From NCBI GenBank assembly GCA_018873245.2, contig JAEMBT020000008.1:12257172-12321171 (forward strand): a stretch of DNA of 64,000 nucleotides. The letters are read 5' to 3'. The notes under the pieces were generated by a model that made no database searches, was not told the origin of the DNA, and saw only the letters and a program-made list of their open reading frames with translations. Source of the DNA: Archegozetes longisetosus (taxonomy: Eukaryota > Arthropoda > Arachnida > Sarcoptiformes > Trhypochthoniidae). Positions within the stretch are counted from its first letter, which is position 1, and every line of letters begins with the position of its first letter. The position numbers and the translations under genes are program-made. Below are positions 13,326 to 26,757 of this stretch, one piece after another.

Positions 13326-13872
13326 TTATACACTCGGTTTCAATTCTAATCGTGGGAAAAAAAACCTTTATAACTTTCGACTGGATGAACCGATTTGAAT
13401 TCTGTTTTTTGCAAATTGACCAATAAATGTTCCGATTCAAAGTTAACAAGGTAAAATTTGAAACGAAAAGGGATTCATTACTTTATTGATAAAAAAAAAT
13501 TTGACAAGTTCAATAATCAATGAATGAAATAATTCAATTAATTAAAAATAAGAATTGAATCAAAAAACATTTGAATTGAAGGTAATTCCAAATGAAAACA
13601 ATGGGACGTCATTTTCATTAATTACAATGACTACGTATCAAATTAGTTACATTTTTTAAGCTTCAATGTCAAAATTCTCGAGAAAAATCAAATTTTTGCA
13701 TTTTTTATAATTTCTCAGATAATTAGTGCAATAAAGTAGAGATCTCTCTATTCATCAATCGGAGCATTTCATTGTCAATTTGCAAAAAAAAAACAAAATT
13801 CAAATCGGTTTACCCAGTCGAAAGTTATAAAAATTTTTGTCCCCACAATTAGAATTAAAACCGAGTGTATAT
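13326..13872. repeat. Foldback/MITE-like element, arms of about 120 bp
   Basis: The left arm (about 13326-13442) starts with TATACACTCGGTTT and contains CTTTCGACTGG. The right arm (about 13751-13872) is its imperfect inverted copy, ending AAACCGAGTGTATA. The interior of about 300 bp has no gene. Length and structure suit a non-autonomous DNA transposon. I see no clear target-site duplication, so the superfamily is unknown. Confidence 0.6.
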
Positions 13873-14539
13873 AATAGTATAACTGAGACATTATTCTATT
13901 CAAATTGATTAACAAGAGTAAATGGAGTTAATATTTCATTCCCCTTCCGACACCAGGAAATCTTGCTTTAGCATCCGTCATTTTCGAAAATTTGTGATAA
14001 TTTCTCATAATTATTACATTTTTTGAAAATTTTATAACTATTATACATATGGGATTATGATTTACCAACTGATTAACTCGATTCGGCGTTAATCGTTCAA
14101 TATGATTAATGAATAATCTTTATAATTCAAGACTAAGCGTTAGCTAGAGAGATATAGTCAAACATAAATGTCATGTTGTAAACGCACAACCAGTTTATTA
14201 GAAGTTCTATAAAAGTACACAAACCTTTACAGATTCTTTATGGATTAGTATATAACATATCTGTAAAGAAGACTTTTTACAACACTTGAATTCACTGAAC
14301 TTTTCGTTAAAAATTTGATTTAAACGAAAACACTGGTGAAATAGATTAGAATTTTTAAAATAAACTATTTTAATGAACCTTTCTTATTACATATATTAAA
14401 CAATTTATTCAGTTTGAGACTAAAACTTTTGGGTGATAGTGTCATTAATCAAATAGTATAAATGTTATCTGCTTTTTATTTGTATTATATGATTAAACAT
14501 TTACACGTTTGATTAACTTGAATTTAATTTTTTTAAATT

Positions 14540-17500
14540 TTAAGCTTTATACTCGAAATAATGGTTTGATGAAAGACCAGGTATGCAAGCATTCAATGGT
14601 TGCAATGATTTCACAGCCTTTTTACGCTGTTCTTCAGCTTTTTTGCGTTCATAAAAATTATTGGCTTTCAATAAAAGTGCAATAAGTGCTAAACTTTTAA
14701 GAAATATGAGCTGAAATATCAAGATTCTAGTATTTCTATAGAAATCGCTGTCTTTCAGATTAAAGACATACATAACTGACGAAAACTCACTATTAGAACA
14801 ACGATTGAAACCATAAAGTAAAATCAAAATATTCTCAAATGTCAGTTTAATAGTAGATATATTACTCAACCATTGAAGTATATAATGAAGTTCTTTGATT
14901 GGTATTATGAAATTGGATAACAGAGACATGACTACAGACGCTTCTACTGAAAGAAACGCTGCAATCTTTGCGTTTCCGTTGAAAATTATTCCCAAGATAT
15001 GTCCATAACTTTGGATACAGAGAATACCAATAGTTAGAAAAAATAGATAACCAAAGAGTATGGCGTTTCCTTCATATATGTCAATAACATACGCATAGGC
15101 TATGATTGTGACAACTAATGGGACTAACTCGACGATAGTTTTTGCCCAGTAATAGCATCCTGTGCAATACCAACCTTGAGAAAGTTTGAAATTTTTACTC
15201 AGTTTTGATTGTAAGGATAAAAAGAATTTTAGAAATTAACTTTAATCTATTTTCATGAACTTCAGTTTTAAACTAGGACTTCAACAAATACATACCATTT
15301 CTTTGTTCAACAAAAAATACTTTCACATCCGGAATGAATGTCATAGTTGTGGCAATCGATTGTATGAAGAAAACAAATTTTAATGCAGAGAAGTTATATG
15401 TTATATTCTGAGATATAAGTGATTCTTCATGTATTTTCTCAATTGTTTTATTGCATTTTTTCTCAAAATCGTCCTCAAAACTAATACAACCACTTGGTTT
15501 CCCAATATCTTGATTAAATAAAAATCTTAGAACATATCCCAAAAATAGGTATAAAATGAACTGCAATATTATTAGTTTCCAAAAGTATCTGATGGTATAA
15601 GTCATTGTTCGTAGCAATAAGTTCCAGAAATCTATAATTTTGAATCTTTTGCTTCTAATTCGTATTCCATCAGCAAATAGTTTTGTTTCATTAGAACAAC
15701 GAGTAAGTATTGTCTTTCTTTCTTCTGAAATCTTGTTTGATAATTGGATAACATGTTTATCTTCTACTGGGTTGCATGCGTATTTTAGTAATACTTCAAT
15801 TGGAAAGTGATGTTGGCTGTAATTTATTTCGCATTGATTCAAATGTGTTATTAGAGCTTGTGGTGAACCCGAATAAATGCAAATACCACCCTTTGCTAAG
15901 ACATATAACTTGTCGAACATCATAAGTATATCATTGTTTGGCTGATGTATACTAGTTATAACAGTTATGTTATGATTTTGTGACAAAGATTTCAAGCATT
16001 TAATAACCTATACAATTGATAATAAAAACAAGACTGAAGTAATATTTTTGAACTATCATGTTGCCGAAAAGTTTAATTGTAACCTTTTGTTGCATTTAAT
16101 TAAAAATGTTAAAAACAGCTCGAACTTTGAAACTATTCATTAGTTAATAATTTTGCTTTTAAATCAAAAACTGTGTCTAAAACTCATTGATACTAAAATT
16201 TTAATCTGTGAATATAATTCACATACCTACATATACACTCATCCGATTAACTATTAGGGGAAGCGAAAAATCGATTTCTACAAAAATTATTAATTTGATT
16301 TTAATAATATTTTAGGGAAATTATCTTGAATGATGGACAAATATACCATATAAATTATATGAAAATTTATTAAGATTTAATAGCAAAAAATGTGTTTCAA
16401 AATTGACACAAATTTACCATTGAAAATACATTGAGTGATGATTTAAAACAAAAGTAACCAATAAGTGGGACAGTGAAAAATTATTTTAAACAAAAACTAT
16501 CAATTAAAATTTTATAATATTGATATGGATTAATCATGGATAGTAAATATTTAGTATCAAGTATTCCATCATAGATTTTTGAAATAATAAAAGTTTTATC
16601 AAATTTACACTATTAATTTTTATGAAATTTTACAATTGAAATAATAATAGAGATACTGTTATAAAATACATTGGATAGCAAATTAAGACAACTAATATCT
16701 AGTATATCCACCGCGTGATGCTATGACAGAAGCTAATCGTGTGAGCATTGATTCACACAAATTAATGAAGAATTGTCTCCATTCAGGTGTTTTAAGACGT
16801 AAATTATTAATTTGGAATATTGTAAACAAAAACAAAAATGAGTCATGAGTTTACTTATGCTATTACCAAAAAATCCAAAAATTACATAAGTAATTAAGGT
16901 TTGTTTAAACCAATAGCCGTTATCTCTCAATGTATTTTCAATGGTAAATTTGTGTCAATTTTGAAACACATTTTTGCTATTAAATCTTAATAAATTTTCA
17001 TATAATTTATATGGTATATTTGTCCATTATTCAAGATAATTTCCCTAAAATATTATTAAGATCAAATTAATACTTTTTGTAGAAATCGGTTTTCCGCTTC
17101 CCCTAATAGTTAATTGGATGAGTGTATATATAAATGCAAGAGAGGCACTTTTGTAAGACTTATGCTAAGCTTAGGTCTTTCAAAGTTAAAAGCAAAAATG
17201 ATGTTATAATCATACAATAATTTTTAATCCACAATATTTTCTAACATGCAAATAATTAGTTATATACAATTTAAATTGTATTATATCATACTAAATTCCT
17301 AGTAAAAATGAATTGATTTCTTAATAAATGTCTAAGTCTATGTGGTTTTAATATCTCTTCCAATCCTTTTTATTTCACTTTCTTTTCTCTATTGATTTAT
17401 ATTTTATATTTAGACCTTAATGCAATAGGAAAATTCTCTCTATATTAGTGTTTAGGTAAAATGGTCCAATTTATATTTGTTCAAAGTTTATATTAATGTT

Positions 17501-20500
17501 CTCTATTAATCACAAGTACTTTTTAATCGATTATACTATTTTAACTATCAATCAATACATGAACTCTATTCATTTCAGCTTAAAATTGAAGAGAATTTCC
17601 CTTTTGCATTGAGATCCTCATATAATATTGTTTAAAAAATAGCGTTTATTACCTTTACTTACAAACATTAGCCTAAATGACATGCAATGCTCAATCAGCT
17701 ATAAGTTTTTTAGTGTTTGTTATTTATACGATTAAAAAGCTGAAAATGCCGAACTCGCATTTATATATAGATATGTGGAAATATACAGAAATTCTCTAAG
17801 CAAATTAAAACATTTACCACTTCTGCAGCGTTGCTATCGAGACCACTGGTTGGCTCATCGATACACATAAGATTGGGCCTCACTTGTGAAGTCATTTCCA
17901 TAGCCAAAACAAGTCGTTTCTGTTCTCCTCCACTACAATTCTCAACACAAGTATCCCCGATATCACTGATCAATAACTCATCCATCAGTTTTTCAACACT
18001 ATTCACATGATCCATTTTATTATCACTATTTTTCAGTTTTGATGCATAAATCAGAGCTTCTTTAGCGGTCAGTCCGCAAATGAGATGCTCGGTTACTTCT
18101 TGGGCTATAAAACATGTACGAATTCTCTTAAATTTACTTAAATAGATCTGAGTTTCATCACTCAGAAAGTCTTGATATTTGCCATTAATACATCTCAATA
18201 GTGATGTCTTTCCTGCACCTGAAGGTCCCATAAGTGCATTAAGGGATCCGAATTCGACGTATCCACTCAATTGTCTCAAAATTATCTTTTCTTTACTGAA
18301 TATGCGTTTAGGGATTTTGAAAGTGAGATCAACCCATGCAATACTAATCTTTTTTGTCTTCTACTTCTTCAGATATAATTTCTATAAATGTTTGCTCTTT
18401 ATTCTCTCCTCTTTTAATTTGAAAATTGGCTACAGAATTTTTTCTCAAATCATAAATTTCCAAATCTTGTTTTTGATTCCTTCGGAATAAAATATTCGGA
18501 ACACAATTAGGTTTTACTTTCTTCAGGAGAGTATTGCTTTTCAAGTAGAGTACAATAAAAGCCATTATCCTTAAAGTCAAGCAACAAATTGCCAAATATT
18601 TTACATAATCGTAAAAAATGCTGTCATCCAAATCAAACTTGAAAAATACAATCGATAACTGATCAGAAGAACAACGACCCAACCCATAGAAGATTATGAG
18701 ACAAGAATTGAAAACAAATTTATAATACGCTGAGTTACTTATCAATTGGACAATTTGAGGCATTTCCTTAAGGGGTGCAAAAAGGTTACACAATGAAATA
18801 GAATATGTATATAATCCTATTGCAACTTCGATGGCTATCAATTCATATTCGGCTAGAAAAATTCCTATAAAATGACCCAATCCTTCTGTGCAAAGCATAC
18901 AAATTGTTATTATGTAAATATACCAAAATAATCTTTCCTTTTCATAGTATTGCCCGCTCGAGAAAAAAGTAACAAATGCGAAACTTATTGAATATATAAG
19001 TGTTGGTAATAGTTCGACAATGGTTCTGGAGATGTAGAATACTCCTGTACTGTACCATCCTATTAAACAGCAGATTAAGAAATTTTTCTTTAAATTTAAA
19101 ATGTATTTCCAACATTATAGGAAACTAAAGCATTAAAAAAAATTCTAACACATTCTATTCCTATAGATGCCTATTATTGATTAAAAATCTTATTAATTAT
19201 TATCTAATTTCAGTCATATTCTTTATGAATGAAAATGTCTGGGAATCAAAGTTTAGATTTACAACTCACCATTTCGGTGTTCATTCAAGAAAATTTTGAC
19301 TTCAGATGGAAATGTCATTGTCGTCATTGTTAAATGAAAAAAACATCGCAAAGGCTGACGTAACGAAATGAAATTTTGTGTTCTGATCGAGAGTAGAGTC
19401 ATCCTCAAGTTGTTTGTGACAACTCGTGTTCGGATCCAATAGAAAACTATAACAACCATCAGGTATACCAATATCTGGACTGAACACTCGCGTTATAATC
19501 AATGGCAGCAATATGTAAACTAACATTTGGGTCGCTATTGTCTTCCATTGAGAGATATAGGTCTGAATCATTGTTCGTATCAAGAGATACCATAAGTCTA
19601 TTAGTTTGAAACTTTTGCTTTTAATTGAAATTCCTTCAGGAAATAGTTTGGTTCCTTTTAGACGTTCAATCAAAATATTCCGATCATCTTTTGATGTCTT
19701 TTCTGCTAACTGTATGACTTTCTCATCATTGATCCCATTTGTTGCTATTTTGAGTAACACTTCGATCGGAAACTGATATTCACTGCAAATTATTTGACAT
19801 TCATTCAGATGAGATTTTAGGAGTTGAGGAGAACCAGAATAAACACAAAGACCTCCTTTTGCTAAGACATACAACTTGTCGAACATGTTCAGTATATCAG
19901 AGCTTGGCTGATGTATACTTGTTATGATTGCTATGGTGTGCTTAGTTGACAAATGATTCAGACAATCCATAACCTGAATGCAAAAATACAAAATGAATAA
20001 AAATGATTTTGAAAATCAGATAAAATAAATACATTTTGAGCAGCATTACTGTCGAGACCAGTGGTCGGCTCATCGATGCACAACAAGTTAGGTTTGATAT
20101 GCTGAGTCATCTCGAGAGCAATTGAGAGCCTTTTCTGTTCACCTCCACTACAATCTTCAACCCTATTATTAGCGATTTCGTTCATCATCAACTCCGATAA
20201 CAAATTCAACGCGTTTTTTTCATGATCAACATTAAAATTATGTCCACTATTTTTCAACTTCGAAGCATAGATCAAGTTTTGTTTGGCAGTTAAACCCACA
20301 ATCAAATATTCCTTCTCGCACTGACCGATAAAACACGAACGAATTTTTTGTCGAGAATTCAAATAAATTTTCGAGTCTTCTGTTAGACCTGACTTTTCTC
20401 TGCCATTTATGCACTTCAATAAAGTTGTCTTTCCAGCACCTGAAGGACCCATTAGAGCATTAAGAGATCCAAAATTTACAGATCCGTTGAGTGAACTCAA

Positions 20501-20593
20501 AATTATTTTTTCATTTCCAGTGAAAAAAGACTTTACTTTGAACGTCAGATCAATCCAAGCGACAGCTATATCTTTATCCATTGTTGTAGACAT
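14540..20593 (-). pseudogene. Full-length ABCG transporter (NBD-TMD-NBD-TMD), copy A, frameshifted
   Basis: White/ABCG-type ABC transporter, expected in a cellular membrane. Exons (minus strand): 20593-20033, 19973-19270, 19059-17818, 16007-15296, 15174-14540, about 1285 residues. Exon 1 holds NBD1 with Walker A GPSGAGKTTLL, signature CSGGEQKRL and Walker B LLCIDEPTTGLDS. Exon 2 starts with the H-loop SIHQP and leads into membrane segments. Exon 3 holds the rest of TMD1, a linker and NBD2 (GPSGAGKTSLL, CSGGEQKRL, IDEPTSGLDS). Exons 4 and 5 hold the second H-loop and TMD2, ending FEYKA. Exons 2 and 3 each have a one-base frame change at a homopolymer (19337-19343 and 18350-18355), so it may be a pseudogene or contain assembly errors. 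The first ATG could also be at 20581. Intron 3 contains a Tc1-like element. Substrate unknown. Confidence 0.75.
16236..17124 (-). mobile_element. Tc1/mariner-like element in ABCG copy A intron 3
   Basis: An 889 bp element with inverted ends of about 200 bp (16236-16435 and about 16925-17124), both starting CACTCATCC when read inward, each flanked by TA, the Tc1/mariner target. The interior retains only the transposase C terminus on the minus strand (about 16800-16692). It has the pattern SMLTRLASVIASRGGYTRY followed by a stop, which is the typical Tc1 ending. The DDE core is gone, so it cannot mobilise itself. It lies wholly within an intron and does not touch the exons. Confidence 0.75.
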
Positions 20594-23500
20594 GACTCGA
20601 AATAATTTCAAAATTTTCACAAAAAACTAATATAAAGTTTGCAAGCAATTGATCTGGTTTTATTAAATAATATTTGATTGTAAATCAATGTTCATTCTTA
20701 CAAACAATTGTAAAGTAACTTCTATAACTATGATAACTAAAGTAAGAAATCTATTAAATTTTCAGACTTGTCAAACCCTTTATCAAATGTTTTTCACTTG
20801 AGATCGTAATAAAAGTGTTTTGCTGCATATTAAAACAAAATTTCCCGTAATATGAAGGCTGGAGTGACTGACAGATCGGATTTAAGTACAAGTGAACCCG
20901 TTATTGTCAATGGAATATTAGGTGTGAGTAATTTGTTTTTTCAGGTTCTCGTATTTAGCTTTCTTCTTCTTTGCATGATTAAAGTTCATTAGATTTTCTA
21001 TTGTCTTAGTTTTTCTTAAAATGAACTTTATCTCACCAAAATTTTCTTAAACTCAATCATTTTAAACTAAATAATTTTTTATTAGGAAATTTAGTAAATT
21101 CAATGCTTTATTAATTATCTACTTAACTAAAATTCTGCTCTAGAGTGTCAATTCGTGGCTTTTATTTGACTTTAATTTCAATTTTTCTGTTTTTTTCATT
21201 TTCTATTAGACTTTCACTTTCGCCAAAACCAATTAATTTCTCAGCTTTTAATTTGAATTTTACTGTTGCTTTCGCTTTCAAAACTCGAATCGTCACTAGT
21301 TTTGAGTTTTAAAATAGTCGTCTTGACTAATACGCAACAGGTTTTTTCATTTGAAAATTTTTTTGACCTTCAAGTGAGCAGAAGATAATAGCATGTTTAG
21401 TCAAAATAAGTTTGTAAACAACTTATTGAATTCAATGATATTTTAAAAGGGTTTTTTCAACTCACGATTGATGTCTCAAAAATAAATATTTTAAACTTCA
21501 AAATTGGTAAGCTTAATATTTTTGAATTTCTGTTTTCTTTTTCATTGTAAAGATTTAAATCAAATATTCATATAGAAAATACTATTTATAGATAGTTATT
21601 AGATTGAATATTAACATAAGATATAAGATTGAATATTAGATTGAATAATGGTTTAATATGACGTCAAAATATTGATTATACATAGCATTTATAAGATCTA
21701 TAAAGAACATAAAATGAGAAAATTTGTACAACTTATTTTTCGAGAATGTGTATGAAAAAGAGGCTTTGATCTCGGGATAGTGTTTATTCAAATATTTGTT
21801 AGATTTTGAATAAGTAAAAATCATTAATAAGTTCAGTGAATTGCTTAGTATTTTCAGTCTTTATATAATGACAAATATAAATGATGAGAGCCGCAGATGA
21901 AATTGTAACATTGGTCTGATAGACTTCTTAAGATTAGTTAAATCTTAAGAAGATAAGTTAAAGTTTTATAAATAGTAATATTGTGGGGCTGTGTTATGAA
22001 TAACTGCTTACTTCTAATTATCATTTAGTATTAGCCAGAAATATTAATTATTTTATTGCTGCTTGAAATAGAATTTTATAAATTTAAAGAATATCAAGTC
22101 AATTATTTAATAGATAGAAATTAGCTAGTATTTTTCTTTTACTCAAACTTAGTGCTTAAAAAAGGAGATAAGTCAAAATTTTCAAATTTGATTTTTACTA
22201 ATCGCTATAATAAAATGTATTTTTCGGGTTGGACTTCAGTTTAAGGTTGATGTTGGTGTAGGTGTTAGTGCAGAATGTGTTTACCAGACAATGTTAACCT
22301 ACTCACGCCATTCACCTCGCCTAGTCTAACTGCTGAAATGATAGTATTTTAGGTTTATTTAAGTTAGGTATAGTAAATAGTATACTTAAAGAGTTAGGTA
22401 TACTAAAATAATGTTGTGATAACCACATACTATTTTAATACCGTTCCTCCCCCATGAATCAAAAACTTCAGTTTAGCCTTTATTCATAGATTTTGTACAG
22501 AAAACTCCCAGAAGTTGAGAGCAATTCGTATCTTCGAAATAATTTGATGCACGGAACTTCTATTTTGCATCAGGTTTCATAATTATCAAAGGTTGTTATG
22601 GTACCAAACCACTGTAAGTGATTTTCATCAGTACACTTGAAAACTTAACAATCGTCTTTGAAACAAGAGAAATGCAGCTGCTATATCAATCTCATTGTGA
22701 TGCGTATTAACTTGTTGCCAAATTTGATTTTTAATTTACTTTGATTATATTATTGTCTAAAATTAAGTTTCTTAATTTTGTTATATTGTTGTCGGATGTT
22801 AAGCATGTCATCACAACGAATCATTTTGGGTAGCTATAGAGGACTATTAAAGCTTTGAGTATAAGCAAAATATTGGCGGAATAGTTCGGATTCATTGCAA
22901 CACGTGAGAACTTCATTTAAGGAACACTTACTTTTTCAATCTAGTTGTTTATAAAAAAGATGTAGTTAATCAGTTTTCATCTTGCTTCTAAACTTTATAG
23001 CTGTAAAAATGCTGAAGAAAATTTTCTAAAGTATTGAAATTAAGACTGATATTCTTTGAAAATTTTGATTGATTGACAGATCATTTGAGTTATTAGGAGA
23101 ATGACGCAGAATCGTTTTTACTTTGATTCTATTTTAGGAAATGATTTCGAGTTTTCTATCAGTATAAATATTTATCTTATTAATTGAAATTCGTCCAAAC
23201 TACTTTTTCTCTATTTTCATCTTAATGGAATGCTTTTCATCAATTTTTAATTTAACAGTATATCAAACATACAAACACTTTCTAATTTCACGAATCATTT
23301 AAAGCTGTAAAATGATTAACATCATTTTGATAAATCTGTCGGTTTTTATCAAAAAGTTTAAAAATATTTATTTGAAAACTTTCAAAAAATGTTAAGTGAC
23401 ATTAGAAATCGAAAGAAAGCTAACCGATTATAGATTGAAACTATCTAAACTTTTTAATAAACAGAATGAAACAGAGTTGTGAATTTAAGGACAGATCTAA

Positions 23501-23768
23501 GAGATTAAAGCATTTTATGATTTCAAAATGCGTGAATTTTCTGTAGAGAAAAGTGAATACCCGACATTTATCTATATGATGTAGCAAACAATAAGTTTCC
23601 ACTTCAAAACGACAGAACTTTAGATCCTTATTTTTAAAAGATATTTAACAAAAGATTTTTAAAATTCTATTTCAAAATATAAAACCTGAAATATCTTCCT
23701 GAGTAAATATATTTTAATTTTCCAATTTAGATTGTATTCGATTAGACTTTTGCGCTTTAATTATAGAT

Positions 23769-24283
23769 GTACACTCCTTAACAAAAGTCCATGCTATTAG
23801 TAAACTATTGATAACTTATCTCAACTTAGAAAACTTTGATAAGAGTTTCACCCATCACATAATGACCAAAATAAAGCAAATGCATATTAATAAAAGTTCA
23901 TTATGCACATTTTGCTATCAAAGCAATTCAATTGCACATATATTTTATGAAATGAAATTTCTCAACAATATTCAAAGAGTTAATGGTCAGCCACTTACCG
24001 CCGCAATTTCTTATACCACGACCCAAGAAATAAACATATTTCGCTCCCGTTCGGTGAGCGGCTGACCATTAACTCTTTGAATATTGTTGAAAAATTCCAC
24101 TTCATAAAAAATGTGTGCAATTGAATTGTTTTGGTAGCAAAATGCACACAATGAACTTTATTAATATGCATTTGCTTTATTTTGGTCATTATGTGATGGG
24201 TGAAACTCTTATCAAAGTTTTCTAAGTTGAGATAAGTTATCAATAATTTACTGATAGCATGGACTTCTGTTAAGGAGTTTACG
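23769..24283. repeat. Inverted dimer of a LINE C-terminal fragment
   Basis: Two arms of about 224 bp (23769-23992 and 24060-24283) are near-perfect inverted copies around a 67 bp unique spacer. Each arm, read inward, encodes the same open segment beginning MITYLNLENFDKSFTHH. It contains a CTFCYQ motif and a downstream histidine, resembling the cysteine/histidine tail of non-LTR reverse transcriptases. The arms differ by only a few bases, so the structure is recent or maintained by conversion. RNA from it would form a long hairpin. Confidence 0.7.
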
Positions 24284-24439
24284 TTATCAGTCAGATAAAA
24301 ATTAGAAAATTGGCGGTCATATTCGATTAAAACCGGAAGTTCTATTAATTCAAATTAATTTGAGGGTCACATTAGGTTACGAAGTGTTAAAAGGATTCCT
24401 AACAATAATTATAAAGATTAATAACTAAGTCTTTTTTCA

Positions 24440-24570
24440 ATATGACCATTGAAATACATTATCATTTCCATAGATAATTTTCAGAGCTCAAACGTGTTCT
24501 TTTTGAATCTTGAATATCTCGAAGTTTACTAAAAAAATCTTTCGGCGTCCTGACTATTTGTAGCGATGCA
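24440..24570 (-). mobile_element. Decayed hAT C-terminal relic
   Basis: On the minus strand the bases encode a DAERFF-like segment and, after a frame change, SKLRDIQDSKR. This corresponds to the hAT dimerisation motif seen at 250-420. The copy is more decayed than the first, with stops and frame changes. Only the family relationship is supported. Confidence 0.45.
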
Positions 24571-24748
24571 CTTATCAATATATTTATCACTTATTTCTAT
24601 TTCTAATTCATTTTGAAGGAAATTAACAACCTATGAAAGCGCTATATTCAAAAATGAATTTTAATCTAAAACATAAAATATGGTAAGGAACTTTCGGAAC
24701 TTTCTGGTTAAATTCGGTAAAATTCGGTCTGTGACTGAGAACGTACTA

Positions 24749-24960
24749 TCACCCCCAAAAGTCTTTGTTAAACTATGCGCCAAAAATTATGGGTAAGAGA
24801 TATTAAAATAAAACTTTAATTTTTAACTTAAAAAAGTTTATAGTAATGATAGTATATATTCAGAAAACAGTATTTAGTGATAGGGTTTTATAGCACTTCC
24901 TCAAAATTTTGACTATAATTTTTCGCGAAATTTGAGTTTTTACTAAGACTTTTGGAGGTA
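24749..24960. mobile_element. Short MITE with CC[C/T]CCAAAAGTCTT ends
   Basis: About 210 bp with imperfect inverted ends of about 45 bp. The left end reads CCCCCAAAAGTCTT and the right end, reversed, CCTCCAAAAGTCTT; both continue to a shared AAAAATTAT block. A TA dinucleotide lies near each end, which would suit a Tc1/mariner-type MITE, but exact boundaries are uncertain. No coding content. Confidence 0.45.
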
Positions 24961-26757
24961 CATCTATATCTATAGTTTAAGGTAAATCATTAGTCAAAAT
25001 ATTTAGTTATTCAGTACAAGCTGAAAACTAGTAATGACTATTCTGTGTAGTTTCATAAAGTTAATCATATAGCTTTGCTGTTATAAATAGAGGAGTTGGA
25101 AATTAAATTTACCTAAAAATAACAGTAGTTCCAATTTTAAAGTCGGAACTTAGCAAAAATAAAATCAATGTTATTCAATGATTTAATAAGAACTATAAAT
25201 TCAAGATCAGCTGCTCCATGCTTATTCAGTTTTTTACCTAAATTAGATAACTCCAAGTATTTCTGATTTTTCAAAATAATGTTCTGACTAGTTTATGAAA
25301 TTAACATTTTATAGATTAGTTATCTCGTATATAAAGTGAATAATTATAAAGATCGTTCATAAATTATTAGTTAATTTACAAATTAATGTTCTGATCAGCA
25401 AATTATCAAAAAACACTTTCAAGTCATTAAAATTATACCTCTATTAATAAACAAACATGTTTATGCAGTATGTCCTCTAATCTTCTAAATTCAGATAAAG
25501 CAGTTAAGGAGTTCTATATTTTGATATTTTAACCAGATATCAAATAAATTACTCATTCATTCAAAATTAGGTACTTTGAAGCAAACTTTTAATAATCAAA
25601 TTGAATGTAATACAACTAGTGTTTAGAAATAGTAATTCACTACTTTATAATACTATTTGGGTTGAAAATGTACATTATTTTCTAACAAAGTCTAACTTTA
25701 TTAATCATATTGTCTGAGACTTTTAATAGGGTTTCAGGATTTATTTCTTGACCACAACAAAAATTAGTTAATAAATACATTTTATGGACAAAAACTTTCT
25801 CTTTTTTGTTAGCACCATTTTTGACGCTAAACGTATTTTTATTGAATTTTCATGAGTGGTTTCAAAGTGTGAAAGACTAACAAAAAAGTAATTTTTCAGT
25901 CAATAACAAATTGAAATTATTTTGAATAATCCTTTAAATCCCGAAATGATAGTTAATTTTGATAAAATGAAAATTTTCGCATCAACAGCGATACGAGTAA
26001 AGAACGGAAAGGGAACCAACAAATCTTTATTAAGAGTTAAACACTATGGTAAAACTTTTCTTTTTTCAGTCCTAAAAATGAACCCTAAATTGCTTTGAAA
26101 TTGTATTGAAGCTTTGGTTTCGATTTGAACTAAATCGTTGATCACATATATGATACAAAGTACTTACGTAAACAAATTATATTCAACTTAATAGTCGTTT
26201 CTGGTGTGATTTGGTTTTTTGACTGGAAACTTTCTCAAATTGTATAACGAGTACTCTAGTCGCAATTAAAAGCAATGACAGCATGACTTACGTAAGTATT
26301 TGTTATAAAACACTTAAAGTCATATTATGATGTCGTTTTCAATTAGTTCGATTTATCGAGCATATCTTGCAGTTACAATCAAAGCGATTCTGAATTTTTA
26401 TGTGAGAGACCAATATCTTGCTAACAATTTACTCATCAGCTCGTTCAAACAACAGATGGAAATTTGATTAATTTTTATAAATTGGAACTTTGCTGTTGAA
26501 GTCTGTAGTGAAGCGCGTCCTCAACATCTGAAATTTCACTTCTTTTCCTCTCAAACCTAATATGATTGAACTGACATTTGAGTTGAGAAACTGCAAGTCT
26601 TTGCAGTTTTGCGATCCATTGCTTGAGATCACTTTCAGATATACGAAAGTATATTCAGATTATTTTTAACTTTTAGTTCACTTTTAATCTATTCTATGAT
26701 TTATCCAACTTTAAGTTATGGTACATTTCATAGAAGTTTATAAACAAAAAGAAAAAA
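24961..26757. other. AT-rich intergenic DNA, nothing supported
   Basis: No open frame with a recognisable domain, no inverted repeat of note and no RNA gene signature found by eye on either strand. Confidence 0.35.

Larger units (their letters stand above)
14530..23230. repeat. Segmental duplication, copy A
   Basis: This interval carries an ABCG gene plus about 2.6 kb of 5' flank similar in sequence and order to 56985-63712. The coding exons match closely. The flank matches in patches: the blocks around 21120, 22670, 22810 and 23190 correspond to those around 61830, 63200, 63320 and 63660. Copy A is longer mainly because its third intron is about 1.8 kb and holds a Tc1-like element. Both copies have the same orientation. 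Outer limits are approximate, read by eye. Confidence 0.65.

Noticed and set aside
14540-18898. ABCG copy A as two separate half-transporter genes
   Set aside because: The apparent break between halves is a one-base change at an A run; copy B is open across the same place and splice sites match throughout.
20852-20923. Plus-strand ATG frame of 24 codons ending at a possible GTGAGT donor, as a first exon of a divergent gene
   Set aside because: The matching region of the duplicate (around 61555) does not keep the frame, and no following exon could be found.
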